54,300 bases of DNA from Phocaeicola_A sp963625535 (GTDB lineage: Bacteria; Bacteroidota; Bacteroidia; Bacteroidales; Bacteroidaceae): contig CAVFUK010000123.1 of the NCBI GenBank assembly GCA_963625535.1, forward strand, positions 1 through 54,300, given 5' to 3'. Numbering within the stretch: the stretch's first letter is position 1; the number at the start of each line of letters is the position of its first letter. The notes under the pieces are model-generated. The model was given only the letters and a program-made list of their open reading frames with translations, was not told the origin of the DNA and did no database searches. This document shows positions 18,826-26,100 of the stretch, one piece after another. The position numbers and the translations under genes were made by a program.

Positions 18826-18833
18826 CAAAGGTA
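18826..18833 (-). promoter_or_regulatory. -7 element of the rhaBATD operon
   Basis: On the minus strand this reads TACCTTTG, a perfect TAnnTTTG. It predicts a leader of about 45-50 nt to the rhaB start at 18771. No clear TTG -33 element is visible, as expected for an activator-dependent promoter; rhamnose operons of Bacteroides are, from memory, activated by the AraC-type protein RhaR, which is not encoded here. Confidence 0.6.
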
Positions 18834-19048
18834 GGAAAAGATTCGCTAACCCAGCAGGCTTTTCTGACTAAAATATGGACTTTTTGATTTTTGTTATAGA
18901 TAGCGTCCCCTTTTGTTAAACTTTATGCCCCTTTTAGCCGTCCATATCGTGCTATGTAGCCTTCTATTCTCTGCCTTTATCCTACCCGTGTTACGTAAGC
19001 ACCCTAAGTTGTCGTCACCCTTTCTCTTTATCCCGAAAATCTCCTCCC

Positions 19049-19079
19049 TTGGCGCGGGAAAATACAATGCTTAGTTTTG
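19049..19079 (+). promoter_or_regulatory. Possible second promoter upstream of argR, abutting a repeat array
   Basis: TAGTTTTG (19072-19079) fits TAnnTTTG and has a TTG at 19049-19051, 20 nt upstream. The 22-bp repeat array starts 7 bp later, so it would lie at the start of this transcript. Whether it fires is unknown; the argR-proximal promoter at 19318 looks as good. Confidence 0.4.
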
Positions 19080-19085
19080 GGCAAA

Positions 19086-19141
19086 ACAATCGGTTGTTTT
19101 GGCTTATACAATCGGTTGTTTTGGCTTATACAACCGGTTGT
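19086..19141. repeat. Three near-palindromic 12-mers at exact 22-bp spacing between rhaB and argR
   Basis: ACAATCGGTTGT at 19086-19097 and 19108-19119, then ACAACCGGTTGT (a perfect palindrome) at 19130-19141. The 10 bp between cores (TTTGGCTTAT) is also repeated, so the whole 22-bp unit is tandem. Operator-like spacing of two helical turns. It may regulate either divergent operon or a leader RNA. Confidence 0.75.
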
Positions 19142-19220
19142 CTTAGTTCGCGCGTCCAGACCCTTGACGAACTTGTATCGTACGAATATCTATTCAGCTC
19201 CCTATTCCGACCCTTATAGT

Positions 19221-19295
19221 GCATGAATATACATACGTATGCAATGTACATGGGCTAAAATGTAGGCGTATGCAAAAATAATAGGCATACTATGC
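19221..19295. promoter_or_regulatory. Probable ArgR operator region
   Basis: A cluster of ATGC/GCAT half-sites: GCATG at 19221, CATACGTATG (palindrome) at 19232-19241, and the inverted repeat GTATGC (19268-19273) ... GCATAC (19285-19290), overlapping GCATACTATGC. It lies just upstream of the -7 box of argR. ArgR repressors bind pairs of imperfect palindromes over promoters and repress their own operon, so autoregulation is likely (inference). Confidence 0.5.
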
Positions 19296-19317
19296 ATGCT
19301 ATATGAAAAAGGTTGTA

Positions 19318-19325
19318 TAAATTTG
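19318..19325 (+). promoter_or_regulatory. -7 element of the arginine operon
   Basis: TAAATTTG, a perfect TAnnTTTG. It lies downstream of the in-frame ATG at 19296 and about 25 nt before the ATG at 19350, which therefore is the likely argR start. Confidence 0.65.
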
Positions 19326-19349
19326 CAGCCGTTTTGGAATAAATATTCG

Positions 19350-19844
19350 ATGAACCCTAATAGAAATGAACGGTTGCAGGCGATAAAGATGATTGTCGCC
19401 AACAAGCAGATAGGAAGTCAAGAGGAACTGTTGCGAGAGTTGGACATCAACGGTTACAAGCTTACTCAGGCTACGCTGTCGCGTGACTTGAAGTGCTTGA
19501 GGATTGTGAAGACCTCCGGGGCGAACGGACAGTATACTTATGTGTTGCCCGACAACGCATTCTATCGCCATCATACCGAAGAGGTGCGTACCATGAGTGC
19601 CCAGGTGGTGCTGGGTGGATTTGTCTCCATCAACTTCTCCGGCAACATAGCGGTTATACGCACCCGCCCGGGCTATGCAAGCTCGCTGGCCTACGACATC
19701 GACACGAAAGAGTTCTATGAGATTATCGGCACGATAGCCGGCGACGACACCATCCTGTTGGTGATGCGCGAAGGCGTGGAGCGGCAGAACCTCATTCAGG
19801 CCCTCTCGGAAATCATTCCGAACATAAACAGTGATAAACAATAA
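19350..19844 (+). CDS. argR: Arginine repressor ArgR
   Basis: 164 residues from the ATG at 19350, matching the usual ArgR size (about 150-156 in most bacteria); the longer form from 19296 would start before the promoter. The N-terminal winged helix contains the family signature ATLSRDL (Ser44-Arg45), and the C-terminal half has the hexamer and arginine-binding motif GTIAGDDTILLVMR. Arginine-bound ArgR represses arginine biosynthesis. It heads the argR-GNAT-argG-argC-argD-proC operon and so probably controls itself through the half-site cluster upstream. Confidence 0.93.
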   Translation: MNPNRNERLQAIKMIVANKQIGSQEELLRELDINGYKLTQATLSRDLKCLRIVKTSGANGQYTYVLPDNAFYRHHTEEVRTMSAQVVLGGFVSINFSGNIAVIRTRPGYASSLAYDIDTKEFYEIIGTIAGDDTILLVMREGVERQNLIQALSEIIPNINSDKQ

Positions 19845-19872
19845 TACAAAGCTATAGATTATCAATTAAACA

Positions 19873-20457
19873 ATGGATCAACAACAAATAGATGTTATGG
19901 TTGCCGACGCTTCGCACGAGGCATACGTTGACACGATTTTGGAAACAATTACCGCTGCCGCCAAGGTGCGTGGCACGGGTATCGCCAAGCGAACCCATGA
20001 ATATGTGGCACAGAAGATGAAGGAGGGAAAGGCCATCATCGCCTTGTGTGGCACAGAGTTCGCAGGCTTCTGTTATATCGAGAGTTGGGGCAACAAACAA
20101 TATGTGGCCAATTCGGGTCTGATAGTTGTGGAGAAGTTCCGTGGACATGGACTTGCCAAACGTATCAAGAAGGCGGCTTTCACCCTCTCGCGCTTGCGCT
20201 GGCCTCACGCCAAGCTGTTTGGTTTGACGAGTGGCGGTGCTGTCATGAAGATCAATACTGAACTGGGCTATGTGCCCGTTCCCTTTGCCGAGCTTACCAA
20301 CGACGACTCGTTCTGGAAAGGATGCGAAGGATGTTGCAATCACGACGTGCTGGAGCGTACCGAGCGACGTTACTGCATCTGCACCGCTATGCTCTACGAT
20401 CCCGAGAAGCATAAGGATGACGCGAAACCCAACCTCGACGACATCATCAGCATGTAG
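19873..20457 (+). CDS. GNAT acyltransferase, probable first enzyme of arginine synthesis (ArgA role)
   Basis: A 194-residue protein with a GNAT core: VEKFRGHGLAKRIKKAA (about 84-100) is the acyl-CoA pyrophosphate loop (RGxGL). It sits between argR and argG, 28 bp after argR, which fits an N-acylglutamate synthase. From memory, Bacteroides fragilis makes arginine through N-succinyl instead of N-acetyl intermediates, so the acyl donor may be succinyl-CoA (not testable here). The C-terminal region has a cysteine cluster, GCEGCCNHD plus RYCICT (Cys151, 154, 155, 168, 170), that is not part of a normal GNAT fold and looks like a metal site. Confidence 0.75.
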   Translation: MDQQQIDVMVADASHEAYVDTILETITAAAKVRGTGIAKRTHEYVAQKMKEGKAIIALCGTEFAGFCYIESWGNKQYVANSGLIVVEKFRGHGLAKRIKKAAFTLSRLRWPHAKLFGLTSGGAVMKINTELGYVPVPFAELTNDDSFWKGCEGCCNHDVLERTERRYCICTAMLYDPEKHKDDAKPNLDDIISM

Positions 20458-20519
20458 ACAAGTGAGGAATAAGTGAAACAATAAGAGACAGAATTAGAAA
20501 ATAAGAAAAGAACAAGAAT

Positions 20520-21725
20520 ATGGAAGAGAAAAAGAAAGTGGTTGTCGCCTTCAGTGGCGGACTGGATACCTCGTTTACCGTGATGTATCTGGCTAAAGAG
20601 AAAGGATATGAAGTGTACGCGGCTTGTGCCAACACCGGCGGATTCAGTGCCGAGCAGTTGCGCAAGAACGAGGAGAACGCCTATAAGCTGGGCGCTACCA
20701 AGTATGTGACCCTCGACGTGATGCAGGAATACTATGCCAAGAGCCTCAAATATATGGTGTTCGGTAATGTGCTGCGCAACGGAACCTATCCTATCTCCGT
20801 CAGCTCGGAGCGCATCTTCCAGGCACTTGCCATTGCCCGCTATGCCAACGAGATTGGCGCGCAGGCTATCGCACACGGCTCAACAGGCGCAGGCAACGAC
20901 CAGATACGTTTCGACATGACCTTCCTGGTGATGGCCCCCGGTGTGGAAATCATCACCCTCACCCGTGATATGGCTCTCTCGCGTGAGCAGGAGATTAAAT
21001 ACCTCAACGACCATGGTTTCGAGGCAGACTTCGCCAAACTGAAATACTCCTATAACGTGGGTTTGTGGGGAACATCCATCTGCGGTGGCGAGATTCTCGA
21101 CTCTAAGCAAGGCCTGCCCGAGAGCGCTTTCCTGAAGCATGTCACCAAAGAAGGCTCCGAGCAGCTGAGCCTTACCTTCGAGAAGGGTGAGCTGAAAGCT
21201 GTCAATGGCGAGAAGTTCGACGACCCCATCAAGGCAATCCAGAAGGTGGAAGAGATTGGAGCCGCTTATGGCATCGGTCGCGACATGCACGTGGGCGACA
21301 CCATTATCGGCATCAAGGGACGTGTGGGCTTCGAGGCTGCCGCTCCGATGTTGATCATCGGCGCACACCGTTTCCTGGAGAAATATACCTTGAGCAAGTG
21401 GCAACAATACTGGAAGGACCAGGTGGCCAACTGGTATGGCATGTTCCTCCACGAGAGTCAGTACCTGGAGCCGGTGATGCGCGACATCGAGGCTATGTTG
21501 CAGGAGTCGCAGCGTAACGTCAATGGTACCGCTATCCTTGAGCTCCGTCCCTTGTCGTTCTCTACCGTAGGTGTGGATTCCAAGGACGATCTGGTGAAGA
21601 CGAAGTTTGGCGAGTATGGCGAGATGCAGAAAGGCTGGACTGCCGAGGACGCTAAGGGCTTCATCAAGGTGACCTCTACGCCGTTGCGTGTCTACTATGC
21701 CAACCACAAGGACGAGGAGATTTAA
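20520..21725 (+). CDS. argG: Argininosuccinate synthase
   Basis: A 401-residue cytoplasmic enzyme that joins citrulline and aspartate with ATP to form argininosuccinate. The N-terminal PP-loop AFSGGLDTS (about 9-17) binds ATP, and the HGSTGAGNDQIRFD segment (about 119-132) is the citrulline/aspartate-binding signature. The later ILDSKQGLPE and IGIKGRVGFEAAAPML segments are as expected. It belongs to the compact argininosuccinate synthase form found in Bacteroidetes. It starts 62 bp after the GNAT gene in the arginine operon. argH is not in the window. Confidence 0.95.
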   Translation: MEEKKKVVVAFSGGLDTSFTVMYLAKEKGYEVYAACANTGGFSAEQLRKNEENAYKLGATKYVTLDVMQEYYAKSLKYMVFGNVLRNGTYPISVSSERIFQALAIARYANEIGAQAIAHGSTGAGNDQIRFDMTFLVMAPGVEIITLTRDMALSREQEIKYLNDHGFEADFAKLKYSYNVGLWGTSICGGEILDSKQGLPESAFLKHVTKEGSEQLSLTFEKGELKAVNGEKFDDPIKAIQKVEEIGAAYGIGRDMHVGDTIIGIKGRVGFEAAAPMLIIGAHRFLEKYTLSKWQQYWKDQVANWYGMFLHESQYLEPVMRDIEAMLQESQRNVNGTAILELRPLSFSTVGVDSKDDLVKTKFGEYGEMQKGWTAEDAKGFIKVTSTPLRVYYANHKDEEI

Positions 21726-21755
21726 GTACAGTAACAACTAAAGATATTCAAGGTT

Positions 21756-22724
21756 ATGATAAAAGCTGGAATAATAGGTGGAGCAGGCTATACGGCAGGC
21801 GAACTGATACGTATCCTGATTAACCATCCCGATGTGGAACTGGTGTTTGTCAACAGTAGCAGCAATGCCGGCAATAAGTTGACGGACGTGCACGAGGGCT
21901 TGTATGGCGAGACGGACATGACGTTTACCGATGCCCTGCCTTTGGACGAGATAGATGTGCTCTTCTTCTGTACCGCCCATGGCGACACGCGCAAGTTCCT
22001 CGAGAGCCACAATGTACCCTCGGAACTGAAACTCATCGACCTCTCCATGGATTACCGCCTCAAGAGCGACGAGCACAACTTCATCTACGGATTGCCCGAG
22101 CTCAACCGCCGTGCCATCTGCAAGAGCAAGTATGTAGCCAATCCGGGATGCTTCGCCACCTGTATCCAGCTAGGCCTGTTGCCGCTGGCTAAGCACCTGA
22201 TGCTCAACGACGACATCATGGTGAATGCCATCACGGGTAGCACCGGTGCCGGCGTGAAACCAGGAGCGACCTCACACTTCAGTTGGCGCAACAACAACTT
22301 GAGTATCTACAAACCTTTTGAGCATCAGCACATCCCCGAGATACGCCAGTCACTGAAGCAATTGCAGAACAGTTTCGATGCCGACATCGACTTTATCCCT
22401 TACCGGGGCGACTTCCCGAGAGGCATCTTCGCCACCATCGTGGTGAAGAGCAAGGTAGAGCTGTCGGAACTGGTGAAGATGTACGAGGAATACTATGCCG
22501 AGGACTCTTTTGTGCACATTGTGGACAAGAACATCGACTTGAAGCAAGTCATCAACACCAACAAGTGTCTCCTCCATCTGGAGAAGCATGGCGACAAGCT
22601 GCTGATAGTCTCCTGTATCGACAACCTCCTCAAGGGAGCCAGCGGACAGGCAGTGCACAACATGAACTTGATGTTCAACCTCGAAGAGACGGTAGGACTG
22701 CGCCTCAAACCCTCCGCATTCTAA
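21756..22724 (+). CDS. argC: N-acetyl(succinyl)-gamma-glutamyl-phosphate reductase
   Basis: A 322-residue NADPH-dependent enzyme of arginine synthesis. The N-terminal IGGAGYTAGEL (7-17) is the nucleotide-binding fold typical of ArgC, and the active-site cysteine is Cys132 in ANPGCFATC. The GSTGAGVKPG and HQHIPEI segments are also family marks. It reduces the acylated glutamyl phosphate to the semialdehyde, the substrate of ArgD. It is encoded 30 bp after argG in the same operon. If this organism uses the N-succinyl pathway, the substrate is the succinylated form (inference). Confidence 0.95.
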   Translation: MIKAGIIGGAGYTAGELIRILINHPDVELVFVNSSSNAGNKLTDVHEGLYGETDMTFTDALPLDEIDVLFFCTAHGDTRKFLESHNVPSELKLIDLSMDYRLKSDEHNFIYGLPELNRRAICKSKYVANPGCFATCIQLGLLPLAKHLMLNDDIMVNAITGSTGAGVKPGATSHFSWRNNNLSIYKPFEHQHIPEIRQSLKQLQNSFDADIDFIPYRGDFPRGIFATIVVKSKVELSELVKMYEEYYAEDSFVHIVDKNIDLKQVINTNKCLLHLEKHGDKLLIVSCIDNLLKGASGQAVHNMNLMFNLEETVGLRLKPSAF

Positions 22725-22769
22725 TGTGACAGGTGGTGTGGTGCTGTAACAAATTAAAAACGAAGACAA

Positions 22770-23891
22770 ATGAATCTATTTGATGTATATCCCCTCTACG
22801 ATGTCAACATCGTGAAGGGCAAGGGATGCCGGGTGTGGGACGACAAAGGTACCGAGTACCTCGACCTCTATGGCGGTCATGCCGTCATCTCCATCGGCCA
22901 TGCCCATCCGCATTACGTGAAGCAGGTGAGTGAGCAACTCACTACCTTGGGCTTCTATTCCAATTCCGTGGTCAACCAGCTGCAACGTCAGTTGGCGGAG
23001 CGATTGGGAAAGGCGTGCGGTTATGACGACTATTCGCTGTTTCTGGTCAACTCCGGTGCCGAGGCCAACGAGAATGCCCTCAAGCTGGCGTCGTTCTACA
23101 ACGGCCGCACACGGGTCATCTCCTTCAGCAAGGCTTTCCACGGACGTACCTCCCTGGCTGTGGAGGTGACGGACAATCCCAAGATTATCGCGCCTATCAA
23201 CCGGAATAGCCATGTGACCTACTTGCCTCTGAACGACATCGAGGCCGTGAAGGCAGAACTCCAGAAGGGAGATGTCTGCGCGGTCATCATCGAAGGCATC
23301 CAAGGTGTTGGTGGCATCCAAATTCCCAACGATGACTTCATGCGCCAGTTGCGCGAAGCCTGCACGGCTGCGGATACGGTGCTCATCCTCGATGAGATAC
23401 AGTCCGGCTATGGTCGTAGCGGTAAGTTCTTCGCCCATCAGTATTCCGGCATCCGTCCCGATTTGATATCTGTAGCGAAGGGCATCGGCAACGGATTCCC
23501 CATGAGCGGTCTCCTCATCAGTCCTAAGTTTAAGCCTGTGTATGGCCAGTTGGGAACCACCTTTGGCGGTAACCACCTCGGATGCTCCGCTGCATTGGCG
23601 GTGCTCGATGTAATCGAGCAGGAACATCTTATCGACAACGCCGCTAAGGTGGGCGCTCATCTGATGGAAGAGCTGAAGCGGATTCCTCAGATTAAGGAGG
23701 TGCGTGGCCGTGGCTTGATGATTGGTCTGGAGTTTGAGGAGCCTATCAAGGAACTCCGTTCCCGCCTCATCTACGACGAGCACGTGTTCACCGGAGCAAG
23801 CGGAACGAATGTACTTCGTCTGTTGCCCCCCTTGTGCTTGACCATGGAGGATGCGGACGAATTTATCAAACGGTTGAAGAAACTCTTGTAA
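22770..23891 (+). CDS. argD: N-acetyl(succinyl)ornithine aminotransferase
   Basis: A 373-residue class III PLP aminotransferase. Marks in order: NSGAEANENALKLA (94-107) for the cofactor phosphate, SKAFHGRT (120-127), LILDEIQSGYGRSG (205-218) with the PLP-contacting Asp208, and the Schiff-base lysine Lys237 in SVAKGIGNG. It transaminates the acylated glutamate semialdehyde to the acylated ornithine using glutamate. It lies 45 bp after argC and only 3 nt before proC, so it is surely co-transcribed with both. Confidence 0.94.
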   Translation: MNLFDVYPLYDVNIVKGKGCRVWDDKGTEYLDLYGGHAVISIGHAHPHYVKQVSEQLTTLGFYSNSVVNQLQRQLAERLGKACGYDDYSLFLVNSGAEANENALKLASFYNGRTRVISFSKAFHGRTSLAVEVTDNPKIIAPINRNSHVTYLPLNDIEAVKAELQKGDVCAVIIEGIQGVGGIQIPNDDFMRQLREACTAADTVLILDEIQSGYGRSGKFFAHQYSGIRPDLISVAKGIGNGFPMSGLLISPKFKPVYGQLGTTFGGNHLGCSAALAVLDVIEQEHLIDNAAKVGAHLMEELKRIPQIKEVRGRGLMIGLEFEEPIKELRSRLIYDEHVFTGASGTNVLRLLPPLCLTMEDADEFIKRLKKLL

Positions 23892-23894
23892 ACG

Positions 23895-24668
23895 ATGAAG
23901 ATAGCAATAATTGGAGCGGGCAACATGGGAGGAGCCATTGCCCGCGGCATGGCGCAAGGAACACTGGTACAGGCAAAGGACATCTGTGTCTCCAATCCCA
24001 GTGACGGAAAGTTGAAGGCTTTGCAGGCAGACTATCCGGATATGCAGGTGACGAACGACAACTGTCTGGCCGCTAAGGATGCCGACTACGTCATCGTAGC
24101 TGTGAAGCCTTGGCTGATGGAGCAAGTGCTTGGCTCCCTATCGTTGCAAGCTAACCAAGTATTGGTGTCGGTAGCTGCAGGGGTGGACTTCGCCAAGTTG
24201 CGCAGTTATGCCGGTGTGGAGATGCCGATGTTTCGCATCGTCCCCAATACCGCCATCACCCATCTGCAGAGCATGACGCTGATAGCCGCTCAAGGGACGA
24301 CCCCTCAGCAGAACAACTACCTCATAGACCTCTTCAATGAGATGGGCGTGGCCATGCTGATACCCGAATCGCAGATTGCCGCCACCACGGCACTCACCTC
24401 GTGTGGCATCGCCTTCGTGCTGAAGTACATCCAGGCAGCCATGCAGGCTGGCGTTGAGATGGGTATCTATCCCGCCGCTGCCCGCCGCATGGTGGCACAG
24501 TCCGTCAAAGGGGCAGCCGAGCTGATACTTGCTGATGAGAACGCTCACCCGTCTGCCGAGATAGACAAGGTGACCACACCGGGTGGACTTACCATCAAAG
24601 GTATCAACGAATTGGAGCACAATGGCTTCACGTCTGCCGTCATCAAGGCGATGAAAGCCTGCCTCTGA
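23895..24668 (+). CDS. proC: Pyrroline-5-carboxylate reductase
   Basis: A 257-residue protein. The N-terminal IAIIGAGNMGGAIARGM is the NAD(P)-binding Rossmann loop, and the C-terminal region has the ProC signature EIDKVTTPGGLTIKGINELE. It catalyses the last step of proline synthesis. Its start follows the argD stop by 3 nt, so proline and arginine synthesis share one transcript and probably ArgR control. A terminator follows. Confidence 0.94.
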   Translation: MKIAIIGAGNMGGAIARGMAQGTLVQAKDICVSNPSDGKLKALQADYPDMQVTNDNCLAAKDADYVIVAVKPWLMEQVLGSLSLQANQVLVSVAAGVDFAKLRSYAGVEMPMFRIVPNTAITHLQSMTLIAAQGTTPQQNNYLIDLFNEMGVAMLIPESQIAATTALTSCGIAFVLKYIQAAMQAGVEMGIYPAAARRMVAQSVKGAAELILADENAHPSAEIDKVTTPGGLTIKGINELEHNGFTSAVIKAMKACL

Positions 24669-24704
24669 TTCAAGAAAATATCATACAGCCAACAAAAAAA
24701 GAAG

Positions 24705-24735
24705 TCCCGGGGGAGTCATTCCTTCGGGATTTTGT
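24705..24735 (+). terminator. Terminator of the arg-proC operon
   Basis: Stem TCCCG (24705-24709) with CGGGA (24725-24729) and inner GGA/TCC pairs, followed by TTTTG. A new promoter begins shortly after. Confidence 0.6.
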
Positions 24736-24758
24736 GTATTCCTACGGAGTATTATTCG

Positions 24759-24766
24759 TACTTTTG
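24759..24766 (+). promoter_or_regulatory. -7 element upstream of the M64 peptidase
   Basis: TACTTTTG matches TAnnTTTG. It rules out the upstream in-frame ATG at 24732 and supports the ATG at 24801. Confidence 0.65.
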
Positions 24767-24800
24767 CACCGAAATATACATTTTATTCTGTATAACTCTT

Positions 24801-26045
24801 ATGAATAGACTGATATTGTGCCTCCTGTTGGCGATAACCTTGCCCTTGAGGGCTCAGGACTTCAACAAGTATTTCACCGACCAGACTCTCCGTATCGACT
24901 ATGTGTTTGCCGGTGACGCAAACGAACAGCGCATCTATCTCGACAAGCTGAACGCTATGCCCAAATGGTATGGCAAGCGTCATCGCCTGAGCGAAGTACC
25001 CGTTAGAGGCAATGGCCAAATTACCGTTACGGACCACAAGACCCGGACGGTCATCTATAAGAATTCCTTCTCCACCCTGTTCCAGGAGTGGCTGTCCTAC
25101 GACGAGTCAAAGACACAACACCGCTCGTTCGAGAATGTCTACCTAGTGCCGATGCCCAAAGATACCGTAGACGTTACGGTGGAACTCTTCAATAACCGTC
25201 AGGAGGTGATGGCCAGCATGACACATCAAGTGGTGCCTACTGACATCCTCATTCGACATATCGGTGAGAAAAATGTGACTCCCTACGAGACCCTTGTGAA
25301 GCCGGGCGACGACGAGAACTGCATCAACATCGCCTTTGTGGCCGAAGGCTATCGTGCGGATGAGATGGAGACCTACCTGAACGATTGCCGCACGGCTTGC
25401 GATGCCCTCTTCGCCCACGAACCGTTCAAGTCGCTGAAGGGCCGCTTCAACGTGGTGGCTGTGAAGTCCGTTTCCCAAGAGAACGGCACCAGTGAACCGG
25501 GGAATGGCACCTGGAAGAACACCGCCGTTGGCTCTCACTTCGACACCTTCTATTCCGACCGCTATCTGACTACCCTCAATCTAAAGGCTCTGCACGATGT
25601 GTTGGCAGGTGTCCCTTACGAGCACATCATCGTGCTGGTGAATACCGAGAAGTACGGAGGTGGAGGCATCCTCAACTCCTATAACCTCTCGATGACGCAC
25701 CATCCGAAATTCCGCCCCGTGGTCGTTCATGAGTTCGGACATAGCTTTGCCGGTCTGGCCGACGAGTATGCCTACGACGATGAAGCTATCCCGATGTATC
25801 CACACGACGTGGAACCCTGGGAACCCAACATCACGACCAATGTAAACTTCGACAGTAAGTGGAAGGATATGGTCGGCAAGGATGGGGTAGACCTCTACGA
25901 AGGTGGTGGCTACAGCACGAAGGGTGTCTATCGTCCGTGCAAAGATTGCCGCATGCGCACCAATGACAATCCGGAGTTCTGCCCGGTTTGCAGAAAGGCT
26001 CTGACCGAACTGATTGACTTCTATACCAAACCTGTTGGGAAGTAG
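24801..26045 (+). CDS. Secreted M64-family (IgA-peptidase-like) zinc metallopeptidase
   Basis: 414 residues from the ATG at 24801, where a signal peptide begins (about 1-19, ending PLRAQ); the promoter box lies downstream of the other in-frame ATG. The zinc site is HEFGH (310-314) in VVHEFGHSFAGLADEY, the M64 signature, where a Glu further on is expected to be the third ligand. The N-terminal region (about 25-170) is the beta-rich domain usual for Bacteroides M64 proteins. A C-terminal pair CxxC ... CxxC (CKDC, CPVC) probably binds a structural zinc. M64 includes the Clostridium IgA protease, but most members have unknown substrates. Only 55 bp, with no visible promoter, separate it from the first leukocidin-like gene, so co-transcription is likely. 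Confidence 0.88.
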   Translation: MNRLILCLLLAITLPLRAQDFNKYFTDQTLRIDYVFAGDANEQRIYLDKLNAMPKWYGKRHRLSEVPVRGNGQITVTDHKTRTVIYKNSFSTLFQEWLSYDESKTQHRSFENVYLVPMPKDTVDVTVELFNNRQEVMASMTHQVVPTDILIRHIGEKNVTPYETLVKPGDDENCINIAFVAEGYRADEMETYLNDCRTACDALFAHEPFKSLKGRFNVVAVKSVSQENGTSEPGNGTWKNTAVGSHFDTFYSDRYLTTLNLKALHDVLAGVPYEHIIVLVNTEKYGGGGILNSYNLSMTHHPKFRPVVVHEFGHSFAGLADEYAYDDEAIPMYPHDVEPWEPNITTNVNFDSKWKDMVGKDGVDLYEGGGYSTKGVYRPCKDCRMRTNDNPEFCPVCRKALTELIDFYTKPVGK

Positions 26046-26100
26046 TCCTCGGTCCTTTTGGACAACGAATGTAGAAAGAATTAAAGTAAACGAACATAGA

